Source: Gnetum montanum (taxonomy: Eukaryota > Streptophyta > Gnetopsida > Gnetales > Gnetaceae). From it: a stretch of DNA of 64,000 bases. Below, one piece after another: positions 23,401-35,213 of this stretch. The position numbers and the translations under genes were made by a program. How positions within the stretch are numbered: position 1 is the stretch's first letter; each line of letters starts with the position of its first letter. Under the pieces are notes generated by a model, which had not been told where the DNA came from, searched no databases, and was given only the letters and a program-made list of their open reading frames with translations. The stretch lies in contig MNCI01011140.1 of assembly GCA_015680685.1 (NCBI GenBank), forward strand, positions 305,739 to 369,738, in the 5' to 3' direction.

Positions 23401-24800
23401 AAAGAAAAGTATTTGAAAGTAGTTAATAAATGGTCAAAAACCGTTGCTTAGTCATATCTAAAGCTAACATGAATCGGTCTAAGGATATGCCAGCACTGCA
23501 TCTACACTAACCCAGCCATGAAGCCTAGAAGGTAGCTGCAAAGGTGGCTAAACCCCCAATTGAATCAAATCATTAAGGAGAAAATAGAGTAACTCCTCAA
23601 GGTAGGGTTTATCTATCCAATCATGGATAGTAAGTGGGTTAGCCCACTCATAATTGTACCAAAGAAGGATGGTAAATGGCAAGTTTGCATTGACTTTAGG
23701 TTGTTAAGTATGGTAACATTTAAGGATCACTTCCCTTTGTCATTTGTGGATCAAGTATTAGACATCATATTCGAGCATTTTTATTATAGTTTTTTGGATG
23801 GTTATAGTGGCTATAACCAAATCCAAATCACACTAGAAGACCAAGCCAAGATAACATTCATGAGTCCCTTGGGGGATTTTGCATACTGTAAGATGCCATT
23901 TGGCCTATGAAACTCCCCTACAAAATTTCAATGCTTGGTCCTTAGTATCTTTTAACAACAAATCAGTAGTGGTGTTGAAGTTTTCATGGATGACTTATCC
24001 ACCTATGGAGCTACATTTGAGCAAGCCTTGGATCAACTTGAGCAAGTGCTAAAGAGATGTGTTGAGAAAAACCTATGGCTCAATTGGAAAAAGAGCCATC
24101 TCATCGTCCAAGAAGGCATTATGCTAGGGCACCAAATTTTGTAGAAAGGGATTGAGGTAGACCCAGAAAAGATAAGGATCATCCAAGGAATAACATGTCA
24201 ACTAGAGACCATTAAAGATGTTCAGTCATTCCTTGGACACACTGGTTACTACTGACACTTTATTGAGAATTTCTCTAAGATTGCAAAGCCATTGGTAGAA
24301 CTTAAAAAGAAAGATGAACTATTCATTTGGACCAAGAAATGTGAAAATTCATTCTAAAAATTAAAAGAAAAACTCATAAAAACACTAATCCTATGAGTAC
24401 TAGATTGGTCTAGACCATTCCATATAATGACGGACGCATCAAACTATGCTTTGGGAGCCATGCTCATGCAGATGGATGATAAGAAACATCCATATTATAT
24501 CCACTACATGAGTCAAAGCATTGTGGGGGCACAGTTAAATTACATCACCATGGGAAAAGAATTAATGGTAGTGATGTATGCATTAGAAAAGTTTAGACAT
24601 TATGTGCTAGGTTAGAAAGTATTTGTACATACTGGCCACAGTGCAATTCACTTTCTTATGAATAAGCCAATGGTGAGCCCTTGTGCTATACAGTGGCTTG
24701 TGATCTTGCAAAAATTCAATATTACTATGGTAGATTGAAAAGGATCTGAGAATGTGGTTGTTGACCATCTTTCTTACTTAAGATGGGATAACAAAGAGGA
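23400..24800 (+). pseudogene. G2 reverse transcriptase and RNase H
   Basis: RT motifs in order: PLIIVPKKDGKWQVCIDFR (23645 on), FKDHFPLSFVDQVLD, YSFLDGYSGYNQIQI, KMPFGL and the catalytic FMDDLSTYG near 23985. GHQIL and FLGHTGYY follow. The RNase H domain starts with TDASNYALGAML (24430), then YYIHYMSQSI and ELMVVMYALEKFRHYVLG. Catalytic Asp residues of both activities are readable. The TGA after KMPFGL sits where gypsy RTs have Arg, which fits a CGA-to-TGA change. Confidence 0.8.
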
Positions 24801-24979
24801 GGAGAGCCTACTCTCTAATCAATTTCTAGATAAACTTTTCTTTACTAGAGAAAAAAAATGAACGCACACCTATAAAATGAATATGATATAATGGAATCTT
24901 CACATATCTTCTCACTCAAGAGATTCCACAAGACTTGGATTTTAGAAAAAATAAACAATTTCTTCATTAGGTCAAATAC

Positions 24980-25760
24980 TTCATGGAAATTAATGGACAC
25001 CTTTACAAGGTGTATGCTGATGGCGTGATCTATTGGTGTGTCCCTAATGAAGATCAACTATCCATTCTATATGATGCTCATGAAGGACCTTGCAGAGGCC
25101 ACTATGCAAGGAGATGCATAGCCATAAAAATCTTGATGGCAGGGTACTATTGGCCCACAATCTTTAGGAATTCCCACTAGTTTGTCACGTCTTGTGAATG
25201 TTGTCAACGTGATGGGGGGGATGACCACTCATATGGAAGGTCCTCAACAATGAATTCAACCACTAGAACCTTTTGACATATGGGGTGTTGACTTCATGGG
25301 TCCCATCACACCCATGTCTAATGAGAAAGTGTATATTATAGTAGCAATTGAATATTGCACATCATCCACTATTGCCATATTTATCAATAGCCTGTGAACT
25401 AAACCTTAAGCTAAGTTTAGCACAAAAGGAGAGATTGATCAACTTGAATGTGCTAGATGAAAATTTCTTAGTGGCCCTATCCTTGAATGAGGTGAATAAG
25501 ACATTTAGCAAGCAATGCCATGATCTTAGAATTAGGAAAGTAAGGTTTCAACCAGGAGATAAGGTCCTCTATTGGAACCCCACACATGTACCTCAAAAGG
25601 AAAAATTTCAAACATTATGGGAGGGACCTTTTATAATTCATCAAACCTTTCCCTCTAGGACCATGACAATTTACAAACCTGACTACCCAAATAAAAAGTA
25701 GTTGGTCAATATCCAACAAATTAAACCTTCCCTAGAACCAAGATTGACTTGTGTAAATAC
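24980..25760 (+). pseudogene. G2 integrase with the catalytic core deleted
   Basis: The HHCC zinc-binding domain is readable at 25070-25215 (HEGPCRGHYARR ... GYYWPTIF ... CECCQRDGG). The core opens with FDIWGVDFMGPITPMSN at about 25270, which keeps the first catalytic Asp. Just after IEYCTSSTIAIF (about 25380) the sequence jumps to ACELNLKLSLAQKERL. That corresponds in G3 to a point beyond the second Asp and the Glu. The C-terminal domain (VRFQPGDKVLYWNP, LWEGPFIIHQTFPSRTMTIY) follows to about 25700. Compared with G3 roughly 0.4-0.5 kb is missing, so this copy could not encode a working integrase. Confidence 0.8.
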
Positions 25761-27320
25761 TGCCTCACCTGATGGACACCCATGTTCTATGTTTTAGATC
25801 TCCTCCTTTCAACTCAGTCATGGGGAAGATGGCCATCCATGTTGACCATTACCATGGCCTCTTAGTTTTCTCTACCTTTTGGTTTTTCATGTTTTTAATT
25901 TTATAAGCTTTCTTATTTTCAAATTTATCTAATTTTATGTTGTTTTTAGTATATTTAAATTTTCTTAATTATTTTACACTTTCTTATACATTTTACTTTA
26001 TTTTATTTCTTATGTTTCTTTTTATTAAGTATGATATTTTCTCATTTTTGCTAATAAATTTTCTTTATTATCACAAGACACAATGTTGTTGTTGTTGTTT
26101 ACTAATGATGGTTTGTGCTGAATGTGTGATTGTCGATGTCTAGTTTCTACTTTTGAATTCTAATATATGAGGACTTTGAAATGGTTTATTTTTCATGGGA
26201 TAGGTAGTGAGTCCACATCATCCACCCATCCAAAGAACTCTATGGTTTCCCTTATTCTAGGAATTTGAGGTCCCTTTTTCATTAAAGAAACTTTTAATCA
26301 ATTAGTGACCTTGGTAGTTCTAGAATTAGGAAGGATCCAAAGGTTTGTAAAGGGTTTGACTTCAAGGGGACTCAATACTCTTTGTACTCTTCTTCTTGCT
26401 TGAGTGCTTGAGTGTTTTTTCATGGACTTCTCACTATTCCATACCATAAATGATAGGAAGACAAATAATGTCATTGCATGGTGTGGCTCCCATCATTCAA
26501 AAAATGAAAAAACAAAAACAAAAATGATGGGAATTCAAAGCACACCCCTTCGACATGAATAAAGTCCATGCATGGTGTGATTCCAATTTTTTTTAAAAAA
26601 ACAAACATAACAATGGAAATTCAAAGCACACCCCATGGACAAATAAAAGGGATACAAGCATTGGTTATGGAACTCGAAAGACATACACCTATGCCTAAAG
26701 GTCCCCTCTAACTAAGGCCCTCTCTCTCTCACTTCCTAATTCTCTCTCCTCTTTGTGAAATGATGGTTGTCTTGAGAGGATACTCTTGTGTCTTGAGTGG
26801 GTTGATCAGTCTTAGAGTGCTGATGCAAAGTCATTGAAAGTGGATGGTTTTGATTTAGATCGAGGATGAAACTTCTTGGGTCATTTTAACCATAATTCCA
26901 CAAGGGACTTCTTATGACCTTAATTTGGAACTCCATTCCACCCTCTCTATCATCCATTCATGCTACCATAACTCAACTCACTACCAAGTGCTATGTTATG
27001 CTCTATGTCTTAGTTTGACATATTGGGATTCTTGAGTGGATTTTTTTGGGTTGGTCCTTAACTTATCATGATCATTAAATTGACTATGGCACCCATGAAA
27101 TCCTTAGTTGAGGTTACACAAGGGCAAAAAGAGCATGAGCCTGCTATGGGGAGGATCCACTTGCATAGCTATTAGCTTAATTAGTTAAGGTTCCTTACCT
27201 TTGACATCATTACAATCTTATATTTTGTATTTTCCATTGTGTAAACTTCTCAATACTCAATATTTCATTGCATTCATCCATTAAATTAATTTTTCTCCAT
27301 TTTTTACAACTTTATAAACT
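25760..27320 (+). other. conserved noncoding region between pol and ORF3 of G2
   Basis: No coding frame. It aligns with the G3 region between integrase and 3' LTR (minus strand, about 37100-35800): a CAATGGAAATTCAAAGCACACCCC-like block near 26615, AAGGCCCTCTCTCTC near 26722, and GAGCATGAGCCTGC/TGGGGAGGATCCACT near 27135. Being kept in two diverged elements suggests a role in the element RNA, for example a leader for the third ORF. Confidence 0.6.
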
Positions 27321-27429
27321 TCAATTCCCTCTTCTCATGATTTCATACTATTCCTGGTCTTCTAAGCTTTCATTTGACCCTAATTCCATTGAAAAATTAC
27401 TTGTATTTTGAAAGTTTGACCAAAGTCAA

Positions 27430-27560
27430 TGAAAGGAAATGATGGTCAATAGGTACATCATCGAGGCCTCATCAATGCAACTAACCCCTTTGATGAGACC
27501 ATGTCATCAAGGCCTCATCAATGTAATACAAAAAAAAAAAAAAACTATATATACCATCGG
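27430..27560 (+). promoter_or_regulatory. U3-like repeats and TATA before G2 ORF3
   Basis: Words such as CATCGAGGCCTCATCAATGCA, TTTGATGAGACC and CAAGGCCTCATCAATG repeat here and closely resemble the U3 repeats of the G2 LTR (31125-31230, GATGAGGCCT(T/C)GTC). They are followed, after a run of 15 A, by CTATATATACC (27545-27555). The layout copies that of the LTR promoter, so an internal promoter for the third ORF is a reasonable inference. Confidence 0.45.
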
Positions 27561-27701
27561 ACACTTTGGAAATTTTTTGTCATTTGCTCATAACACATGG
27601 TGAATTTTTGCAATTTTTTAGAGCCCAAAACCTTCCAAAGTCCATAACTTTCAATCCATTTGTCCACATCACTCCATTTTTTGATCCAGCACTTACTAAA
27701 G

Positions 27702-28008
27702 GTAAGATATTTATCATGGGGCCCACAAACATTAAGGTTTCCAATACAGTTTTCAAAAAAAATTTCTAACTCCCCTAAGGGTTAGTAACTTTAATCATAC
27801 ATAAACATCAACTTTCTCCAAGTTAACCCTTCCAACAACCTCCGAGATGATTTATCAATGATAAGACATAAATAGAATAATAATTAAGTTAATTAAATCA
27901 ACCATAATTACAACTTAGCCAAGTGTAACTACCCTTAAGATTTAAGGTATCCCAATCATTTTAAGGTTACACAATGATTACTAATCCATGGTTCTATTGT
28001 GATTGTAG
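27702..28008 (+). other. intron-like segment before G2 ORF3
   Basis: A good donor, AAAG|GTAAGATA at 27701/27702, and a good acceptor, TTGTGATTGTAG| ending at 28008, bracket 307 bp of AT-rich sequence. The ATG of ORF3 follows the acceptor directly. G3 has the corresponding donor GCAAG|GTATCAAC and acceptor TGTGTGTAG|ATG at 35640-35578 (minus). Splicing is inferred from the motifs only. Confidence 0.45.
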
Positions 28009-30855
28009 ATGGCACCAAAACAAAAGCGTCCACAAGAAGGAAAACCCTCACAACCATGGGAGAAAAGACCTAGAGCTAGAAGGGGCTAGTAGGAACAAGG
28101 CCAAGAACAACAAGAGGTGACCCATGCAATGAGACCTCTCCATGAGGCATCCAAAGTGGAATCTGTTTGATAGATTCCAAAAGAAGAAGTGCCTACAAAA
28201 TAGTCTCAATGAGGAGAAGTGCCTAGACCTATGCCTAGGCTTGAGGTCACTCTAACTCAAGCCTACCTAGACATCATCAATTCTTGAGAGATCCAAAGAT
28301 CAGTTCTTCAAGAAATAAATTTTAGACCATTTTTGGAGAAAGCTCTAGAGGATGTCATAACACAACTGCAAATCTCTCTCATGTGGCCAATCATCATGAC
28401 CAATGGGGAATGGTACTTGGGAGAGACTTATCTTTTCTGGAACAACCGAAGGCTAGGGTCTATTGTAAAGATCAAGGATGTTCAAATGTTCTATTCGATG
28501 GAGGCTATCGCATAGGCATTGGAGTTGCCAAACATTAGAACATAGCTAGTAGAGATATCAACAAAAGGTGATCCTGAGGTGAAAAGGAAATGGACCTAGG
28601 GATATTATAGGGTAGACTGTAAGGAGTATGACATGCTCACACATAGAGCAAATTTATTTTAAGATTGTGGCCTAGCACCTCAATCCAATGGTGAGGCCAA
28701 GTTAGGTGACTACCTTCTCTGCTTGTGCATATGCCACTCTAAGTGGGAAATTTCCTATTAATCTTCCATAACTAATTTATTTGGAGATCGAGAAGCACTT
28801 CAAGGAGAACAAACATGGAAGAAGGACCCTACCCTTTCCATTCCTTATAAGAAAAATTTATAAGAGGGCAAGTATTGTTCAATATTCTAATGATACTCTT
28901 AGGCATACTCCCTTGGCCTCATGGGCAGAAATCATGAAGGAAAAAATGCCAGCAGCCATCCAAGAAGAGGAGCTTCCGCCAGCACCATCCACTTAGGAGA
29001 TAAGACTAGAGGCCCATGTAGTCCTTAAGCATCTATGAAAAATTTGAAAGTATCTATTGATTGAATAAGATTAGCAAGTAAGAATGAGTGGGGAAAATCC
29101 ATCTATGTATTGACCAACAATAAGTCACCTTAATGAGGTGGCTTGAATAGTTAGTCAGATGAAGAGGGGTGGTTCCATTTTCTCTACCCAAAGAATGCAG
29201 CTACCTTTGTGGTTGGATTCCAACACTTGGGAGGTGATGATATCATTAGTAATACATCATCTATTCCTAGAAATCTCTAGGAATGTCACCACTTTCTCAA
29301 TGAAATTGAAGGAATGTGAAGAGGCAACTGTCTTGGTGATGCAACACCAAGGGCAGGAAACAGTGGCAAAAGTGGTAGCTGATCATGTAGCTGAAGCACT
29401 AAATGCATTGGTGGTGTTTGTAGTAGATGTATCTACACTCTAAGATGTGTAGACTTTCATAGGCATGGTTAGTGGAAAATTTAATGCAGCAACATGAACA
29501 ACTAGTGGAATGACTAGTAGGAACTAGGCAACCAACTCTAGATATATTTGATCTTCTAGAGAACATCATTGCAACCTAGTTGAAGTTGCTAAATGCAAAG
29601 AGAAAATGCATCATTTTGGAGGGGAAACTAGAAATAGCCCAAAAGCAAAATCAACACTTGGCCATGAAGGTTGGTAAACTTCATACCTGACATGCAAAAC
29701 AAACAATCCTCAGCCCAATAATGACAAGAGATGAAGCTATCAAATAGCTTCAAGAACAATTTCAAAAGGCTGAGAAGGAAGTGGTAATAACCATCTTCAA
29801 ATAGTCTATGGCAAAAGCTAAAACACATTCAATCAAAAAAGACTTGAATCAAATGTACCAAGAAAATGAGGCATTGATTACACAAAATCATCACCTGTGA
29901 AATGTTGATGCTCACAGAGATCAAATGCAAAACTTTATTCATCAATAGTAGGAGCAGCTTGTCAGAGCAAACACTAAACTAAAAAAATTGGCTATGGAGA
30001 ATTGAAATCTATCAATGGAGGAGGTACACACATTACGAAAAATTTCTACCATCAAAATAACCACCTGGAAGAACAAAGCTCTTAAGTTTGAGAGGGTGAA
30101 GAATCACTATAGGGACCAAGTTGGCTTGCAGAAGGAAATTAATGAAAAAGAAATCCATATGGCAAAGGCTAATGTTAATGAATCCCTCTAGAAACTCCAG
30201 CAAGGAAGAGAAATGTGGCAGCCCATCCTTGATGGGATTGATTCCTACAAGAAAGTGGAGATCTACTTGAAAGAGTTGTAGATCAAAGAAATGATAGAGT
30301 ATATGGAGTTGGCAAATCTTTGTTATGAAAACCAGCAATGCTGATAGCTGGACGACCATGGTCAGAATTAGAGAAGCAAGTGGCTAGCTTGTATTTGCTA
30401 TACAAGGTCATGTTTAAACACTGCAAGAACACCAAGCAAAAGCTTGAAACTACTAATGTGAACTCAAGATCCTTAGAGGGTGATTCATAGATCAGTGATC
30501 CATCACTAAGGACCTAGCCAGGCAAATGAATGACTACTAGGAGCTAAAGAACATAGTTTGAACATTCAACATCAAACACAAATGGTTTGCTACCTGGTTT
30601 GTCAATGCTAAGGAGTTGTTTCTAGCAATCTCGTGTCCTTGAGAGGTGCTTGTCCCAACCCACATTAGGAAAGCTACATGGATGGTGCATAATTCCAAGA
30701 GTAAAAGGGAGAAAATGAAAGCACTACTAGATGCTTTCTTCCTTCCACCTGAAGTTATAACACCAATAGGACAACACAACCTTAACCACTACCAGTGCAT
30801 GTAGCCAATGAAGGTTCCCTGAAGCCACAAGAACCATCATCACCTGGGATAGTTT
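28009..30855 (+). pseudogene. third ORF of G2, unidentified product
   Basis: About 950 codons, broken by stops and at least two frameshifts. The N-terminus is basic (MAPKQKRPQEGKPSQPWEKR). The middle domain reads FLEKALEDVITQLQISLMWP, NGEWYLGETYLFWNNRRLG, KIKDVQMFYSMEAIA and LELPNI (28333-28530), then YYRVDCKEYDML and CGLAPQSNGEAKLGDYLL. After a frameshift comes EIEKHFKENKHGRRTLPFPF, IRKIYKRASIV and HTPLASWAEIM (28780-28960). The C-terminal half (29580-30350) is Lys/Glu/Gln-rich with heptad-like spacing, probably coiled coil. The middle part is loosely reminiscent of the putative plant transposon protein domain, with a beta hairpin, an (A/V)xALGLP turn and a PFPxLIxxI segment. That is an impression, not an established match. 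No membrane segment or signal peptide is seen, which argues against an envelope-type role. Confidence 0.6.
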
Positions 30856-31097
30856 GATCTTTTCCAACAAGCTTCATATCATCAAGGAATGTGTTGTCTA
30901 ATTTTTGAAGAGTTGTGTTATGGTGTTCAATTTTGTGTCTTGAACACCATCATTTTTGTAATGTGTTGATTTGTACACTTGGGAACTCCATTTTTTGTCA
31001 CGTTAGTCAAGTTTGTTTTGTTGAAAGAAAAGTCAATCAATAATCCCATACCTTCCCAATTTTGTAAAATAACTTGAGGATGAGTTTTTATTTAGTC

Positions 31098-31106
31098 ATG
31101 GGGGTA
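31098..31106 (+). promoter_or_regulatory. polypurine tract of G2
   Basis: ATGGGGGTA abuts the 3' LTR start TGATGAG. The identical motif precedes the G3 3' LTR. Confidence 0.65.
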
Positions 31107-31969
31107 TGATGAGTTGTCATTGGTTGCCTATGTTGATGAGGCCTTGTCAATGCAGCCGACCACGTTGATGAGGCCTCGTCCATGGGGCCCTGTCAACGCA
31201 TGTCAACCTACATCAACTATGCCTCATCAATGTAGTGTCTATCCATCAAAAGTTAGAAATTTTTTCCCTGAGTGCCTGTAGTAGGAGTCATTGAGTGTAC
31301 GAATTTTATTCAAGTATTTTTGTAGCTAAGCACAATAGTGTGTGCAGCATTAAAGATAAGCTTTTTGATAAACCTTGCAGCACTTTGGATAGATTAGCTC
31401 TTTTATTTATGCATTCAATGTTTTCTATTATTTGTTAATTATTCTCAAATATTTTGTAATTATTTTCCAGCAATTGAGTTAATGAGATTATTAAGCTATA
31501 TATATTAAATACATAAGTACAACTACTTCAAGTGTAACATATATTCACTTGGTAATCCCAGCAGCATTATCACTTGGTATGATCAGTAGTGTAGCATTTG
31601 GTCATCCAATAGTGAATACATGGGTTCAAGACGTGTATAGAAAGTGGGAATAGATACTTATGTTAGGATTATTTAAATAGTAGTTAATTAATTAATTTAT
31701 ATTAGTTAATAAAATTCCCTTTTTTCTACATTTCGAGCACCTACAATATAAAATACAAAATGATAAAAGTTAGATGCCTCAATTACACTTAACCATACCA
31801 ACGTGCATCACAAGTCTAATTGGGAGGACAATAATTAACCTTAAGGATAGATTCACTTCCTAAAGGGCTTGTGCACTGGAAATGATAAAGTCCATGGAAT
31901 TCAATCGAGTCATGCATGAACACTTCATGATTCATATGGTTGGGTGTAGGGGTACCTTGCTACTCATCA
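31107..31969 (+). repeat. 3' LTR of G2
   Basis: An 863-bp partner of 18955-19897. It lacks the 80 bp between two TCCAT words of the 5' copy (single TCCAT at 31242-31246), and so lacks the TATA box. Confidence 0.85.
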
Positions 31970-32052
31970 ATCACCATTTCTATTTGGTTTATCACTCTTT
32001 AAGATAAGATGAGGAAATTCTAGGCATTCAACAACTGGAAGGAATTTTCAAT

Positions 32053-32625
32053 ATGGAAAATCCACCACCAGTAAATTCTTGGTGAGGAACCACATCATTA
32101 AGGTTCTTGAACTACCATGATATCTCTAAGGTAGTTTACAAATATTTACCTAAGCCTTATAGCCCTAGAAAAGCTTACGTAGATAACGAATATGGTCATT
32201 TGTTTGAGTTAGCTTTAGCACATGCAAATGTCCAAAATCAAGATCAAGCTTATAGGCTATTTATTGAAAACTTAAGAGATATGGCTTAAATTTGATATTC
32301 TAACTTACTAAACAATAGTATGCCCAGTTGGGATGATATGAAGAATATATTCATAGCCCAATTTGGCAACCAAATTAACCAACATCAACTATATTATAGG
32401 TTTGCTCAAGCTAAGCAAGGATTCAAAAAATCATTTAGGAAATTTAACATGAAATTACAGTGGATTTGTGGATTGTTTCAAAGGAAATATAGACCTTTGG
32501 ATGAAGTGCTTAGAGACACATATTAGAATACTATTAATCCAAGAGGAAGGTTTTTGTTATATTTGGAATGTACCATTATTTTTGGATTTTTTGAAATTAT
32601 TAAAGTTTTGATTAATGAGTATTAA
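32053..32625 (+). pseudogene. gag: gag fragment of an older gypsy element
   Basis: Reads MENPPPVNSW, LRFLNYHDISKVVYKYLPKP, AYVDNEYGHLFELALAHANV, DQAYRLFIENLRDMA, then NSMPSWDDMKNIFIAQFGN, YYRFAQAKQGFKKSFRKFNM and RGRFLLYLE. The arrangement of a short processed helix block, SWDDMKxxFxxxFG and a following helix rich in Gln/Lys/Phe is that of the Retrotrans_gag domain. One frame holds for about 190 codons with four stops. It is a different lineage from G1-G3. No protease or RT follows. G2 inserted just upstream. Confidence 0.65.
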
Positions 32626-32761
32626 GCTTTGAAAATATGATAATATATGGTAAAATTACTACATTATTTAAATTGATAATTATAAATTTTTGTAATTCCA
32701 TGATATTAATTCATACTAAGAAGTAAGTCATAACATGTCTTTGATTATAGTTAATTTGATT

Positions 32762-34140
32762 TCCATAACATGTCTTTGATTATCACTTTTTCATTCTTTT
32801 TCAATTTTAATTTTCTTTCATCTTCTATTTTTCTTATCCATGCAAAAACCAAAGAATTAGGTTCCACTAGTCTAACCTCATTATCCTTTAGATTATAGAT
32901 CCATTTATAATCTATTCATTTATCCTTTACTCTTTATTTTGGTGTGAACCAATCCACTACTACATATTTTATAATTTCATCTCTTGATTCAATGTTTCTT
33001 TCTCTATCCACTTTTTTATTTCCATCCCCCAACCTAACCAAAAGTATCATTCCATTTGTGATATTAAAAAAATGGATTGAATGAACTTTTTGATTTCTTA
33101 TTCCTTAACCCAACATATGTAGCTTCTTGTTCCTCTCCTTGAGTTTCTTCAATGTCTAATCATGGATTCATAATATCTTGCTGAAACATTCTTGGCTAGA
33201 AATTTTTTGTAATAGCATCCCTACATAATATTGTATCTTGAAAATCATCTAAATTTCCTAAAACATTTTTCTAGTAACTTATTTTTTGATCCACCCTTTC
33301 TTATCATTTTCCTAAAGACCTTCCATCACCTTATCCCACATCTTAATGTGGAATCGAATGTAGTATGTAATTATTGCTATGTACTATGTTTGATTTAATG
33401 TAGTGTCTAGGACCCTTGGTTCACCTGAAGGAAGATGTGGATGTCCATTAACACTTTTCCATAGCTTGAATAGTTCAGATCAATTTTTTCCTTGATGTTT
33501 ATTTTCCATATCATCATAGGAGTTCCCTTCTCTATATATGTTGCATTCCAAAAGGATTCTTCACCTAGCTAGATATGTATCCATCAAGGAATCCTTTAAA
33601 TTCATATATTTTATCAATGTAATATGATTTGTATTTTCTTCCATTATCTTTTTCTATAAGATGATACATATCAATAAGCTCTAATAGAGAAATTATATCA
33701 TTTTTTCTCATAGCCATTAAAAGTCTTATAAACTTCCATCAATATCCTCATGCATATGTTGTAATAGAATGTGAAATAAACGAAAATATATTTATTCTTG
33801 TTATCTCTCTCACAATTATTCATTTGTAGGAAAAGTATAGCAGGTAATGGCTTAAAATTAGTGCTTGGATTGATTTCATTTGAATAATCTAAAGTATTCT
33901 ATTCTTCATGTACAAATCCTAAATGGTAAATAGTGCTTCTCTAAGGGATCATCTCTTGGAATTGTATTGTTTCTTTATCATATCATCATATGTGTTAATA
34001 GGATCCTCCAAATCTCTCAAGAATTTTAACAAAGATGTTATGGTGCACTATGAATCCATCTGTGTATAAAATGGACTAAAATGGCCAAAACCTTCATATC
34101 CTCATCCTTTTACTAGAATTCCCATAAGTGATATTTCAAA
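32762..34140 (-). pseudogene. long unidentified minus-strand coding relic
   Basis: Reading down from 34140 the frame gives FEISLMGILVKG, LLKFLRDLEDPINTYDDMIK, SLREALFTI and YMKNRIL. After a shift it gives NDIISLLELIDMYHLIEKDN, KIYEFKGFLDGY. From about 33600 a single frame runs 280 codons: SELFKLWKSVNGHPHLPSGE, YIAIITYYIRFHIKMWDKVM, FKIQYYVGMLLQKISSQECF, TLKKLKERNKKLHMLG, ITNGMILLVRLGDGNKKVDR, YVVVDWFTP and FAWIRKIEDERKLKLKKNEK. Stops fall mostly at TAA/TAG/TGA that would be CAA, CAG, CGA or TGG. I recognise no family. It is convergent to the gag at 32053-32625. It could be an antisense ORF of the same element, as known for some Tat elements, or a captured host gene. Confidence 0.5.
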
Positions 34141-34373
34141 CTTTTATAGACCTTTTGGTATATCAAAACCTTAGAAAATGGAGAATGTGGACAATTTGCT
34201 TGTGATCTTGTAGGACTTGGAAAGGACAAAATCATGCTCATGACAAGAGCATAAGATTGGGATAAGAGATTAACGGTGTAAAGAAAAGATGATGAGATCG
34301 AGATAAGAACTTTATGGTGTTAAGACAAGAAGTAAGATGAGTCCAAGATGAGACTAAGATGAGAGCTGAGTTG

Positions 34374-34378
34374 CCAAT
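34374..34378. repeat. target-site duplication CCAAT, left copy
   Basis: CCAAT flanks G3 on the left and is repeated exactly at 44264-44268. Confidence 0.85.
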
Positions 34379-35213
34379 TAATGAGTGACGAGGTACCCGT
34401 ACACTCAACCATACGAATACGAGCGTTACACATGCAATTTTGTTGAACTTCATAGACTATGTGCCTACACGCCTTATGGAACACTTAAGGTTAATCGTTC
34501 GTTGTCTTCCCGGACTTACTTGTATTTGTCATAGTTGTATGGTTAATTAAGTCTAAGGTATGTGATTTTTATGTCTTTTATGTTTTATCGCCTATGCTAA
34601 TGAGGCAAAGGGTGAAGAAACTAAGTAACTAACTTTAACTAACTAAGTTCTAATGCCTAACATCAGTATCCATTCCCACTTACCGTTCACACCCTAAACC
34701 AATGCAACCTTCTGGGATTACCAAACGCTATTCATTGCTGGGATTACCAAGCATAATGCACGTGATCGAAGCGGTCGTACTAAATGCACTTAACTAGGAG
34801 TGTTGATGGTTGAGAGAGATTTAATTAACTAATAAAGCATTTAAATAATTAACAATAATTAAAATCCTATTTAGTTTATTCCATGCATTGCAAGGTTTAT
34901 CCAAAAAGTTTGTCTTTATTTCTGTACACAAACTTGTGCTCAAGTACAATATATGCTTGAATAAAGATCCATTCACTTTGGGACTCCTACTACAGGCACA
35001 TGGAAATTAATCTAACTTTGGAATCGAAAAACTACAAGAGTTTGGCTACGGTCTAGATCTAGATGGTGAAACAAGGGAGAGCCACCTCTTATTTATAGAT
35101 TTGATGGCGCGTGTGATATCGCGTACGTGATATTGCAGCGGAAGATGTGATATCGCGTACACAATATCATGGGGGATGCGATATCGCAGCCCATGCAATA
35201 CCACGTCCCATCA
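34379..35213 (-). repeat. 3' LTR of G3
   Basis: On the minus strand it starts TGATGGGACGTGG and ends GTCACTCATTA (terminal CA changed to TA). TATA box at 35091-35097. Palindromic GATATCGC words crowd 35109-35200. Pairs with 43427-44263. Confidence 0.88.

Larger units (their letters stand above)
18955..31969 (+). mobile_element. gypsy element G2 with a third ORF
   Basis: A 13,015-bp Athila/Tat-type Ty3/gypsy element. Order: 5' LTR, primer site, gag, protease, RT, RNase H, integrase (core deleted), a 1.5-kb conserved noncoding stretch, promoter- and intron-like signals, a third ORF of about 2.85 kb, polypurine tract, 3' LTR. The flanking pentamers ATCAT (18950-18954) and ATCAC (31970-31974) differ at one base, consistent with an old target-site duplication. 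LTR lengths (943 and 863 bp) differ by a single 80-bp deletion plus point changes. All ORFs carry stops and frameshifts. Confidence 0.8.
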
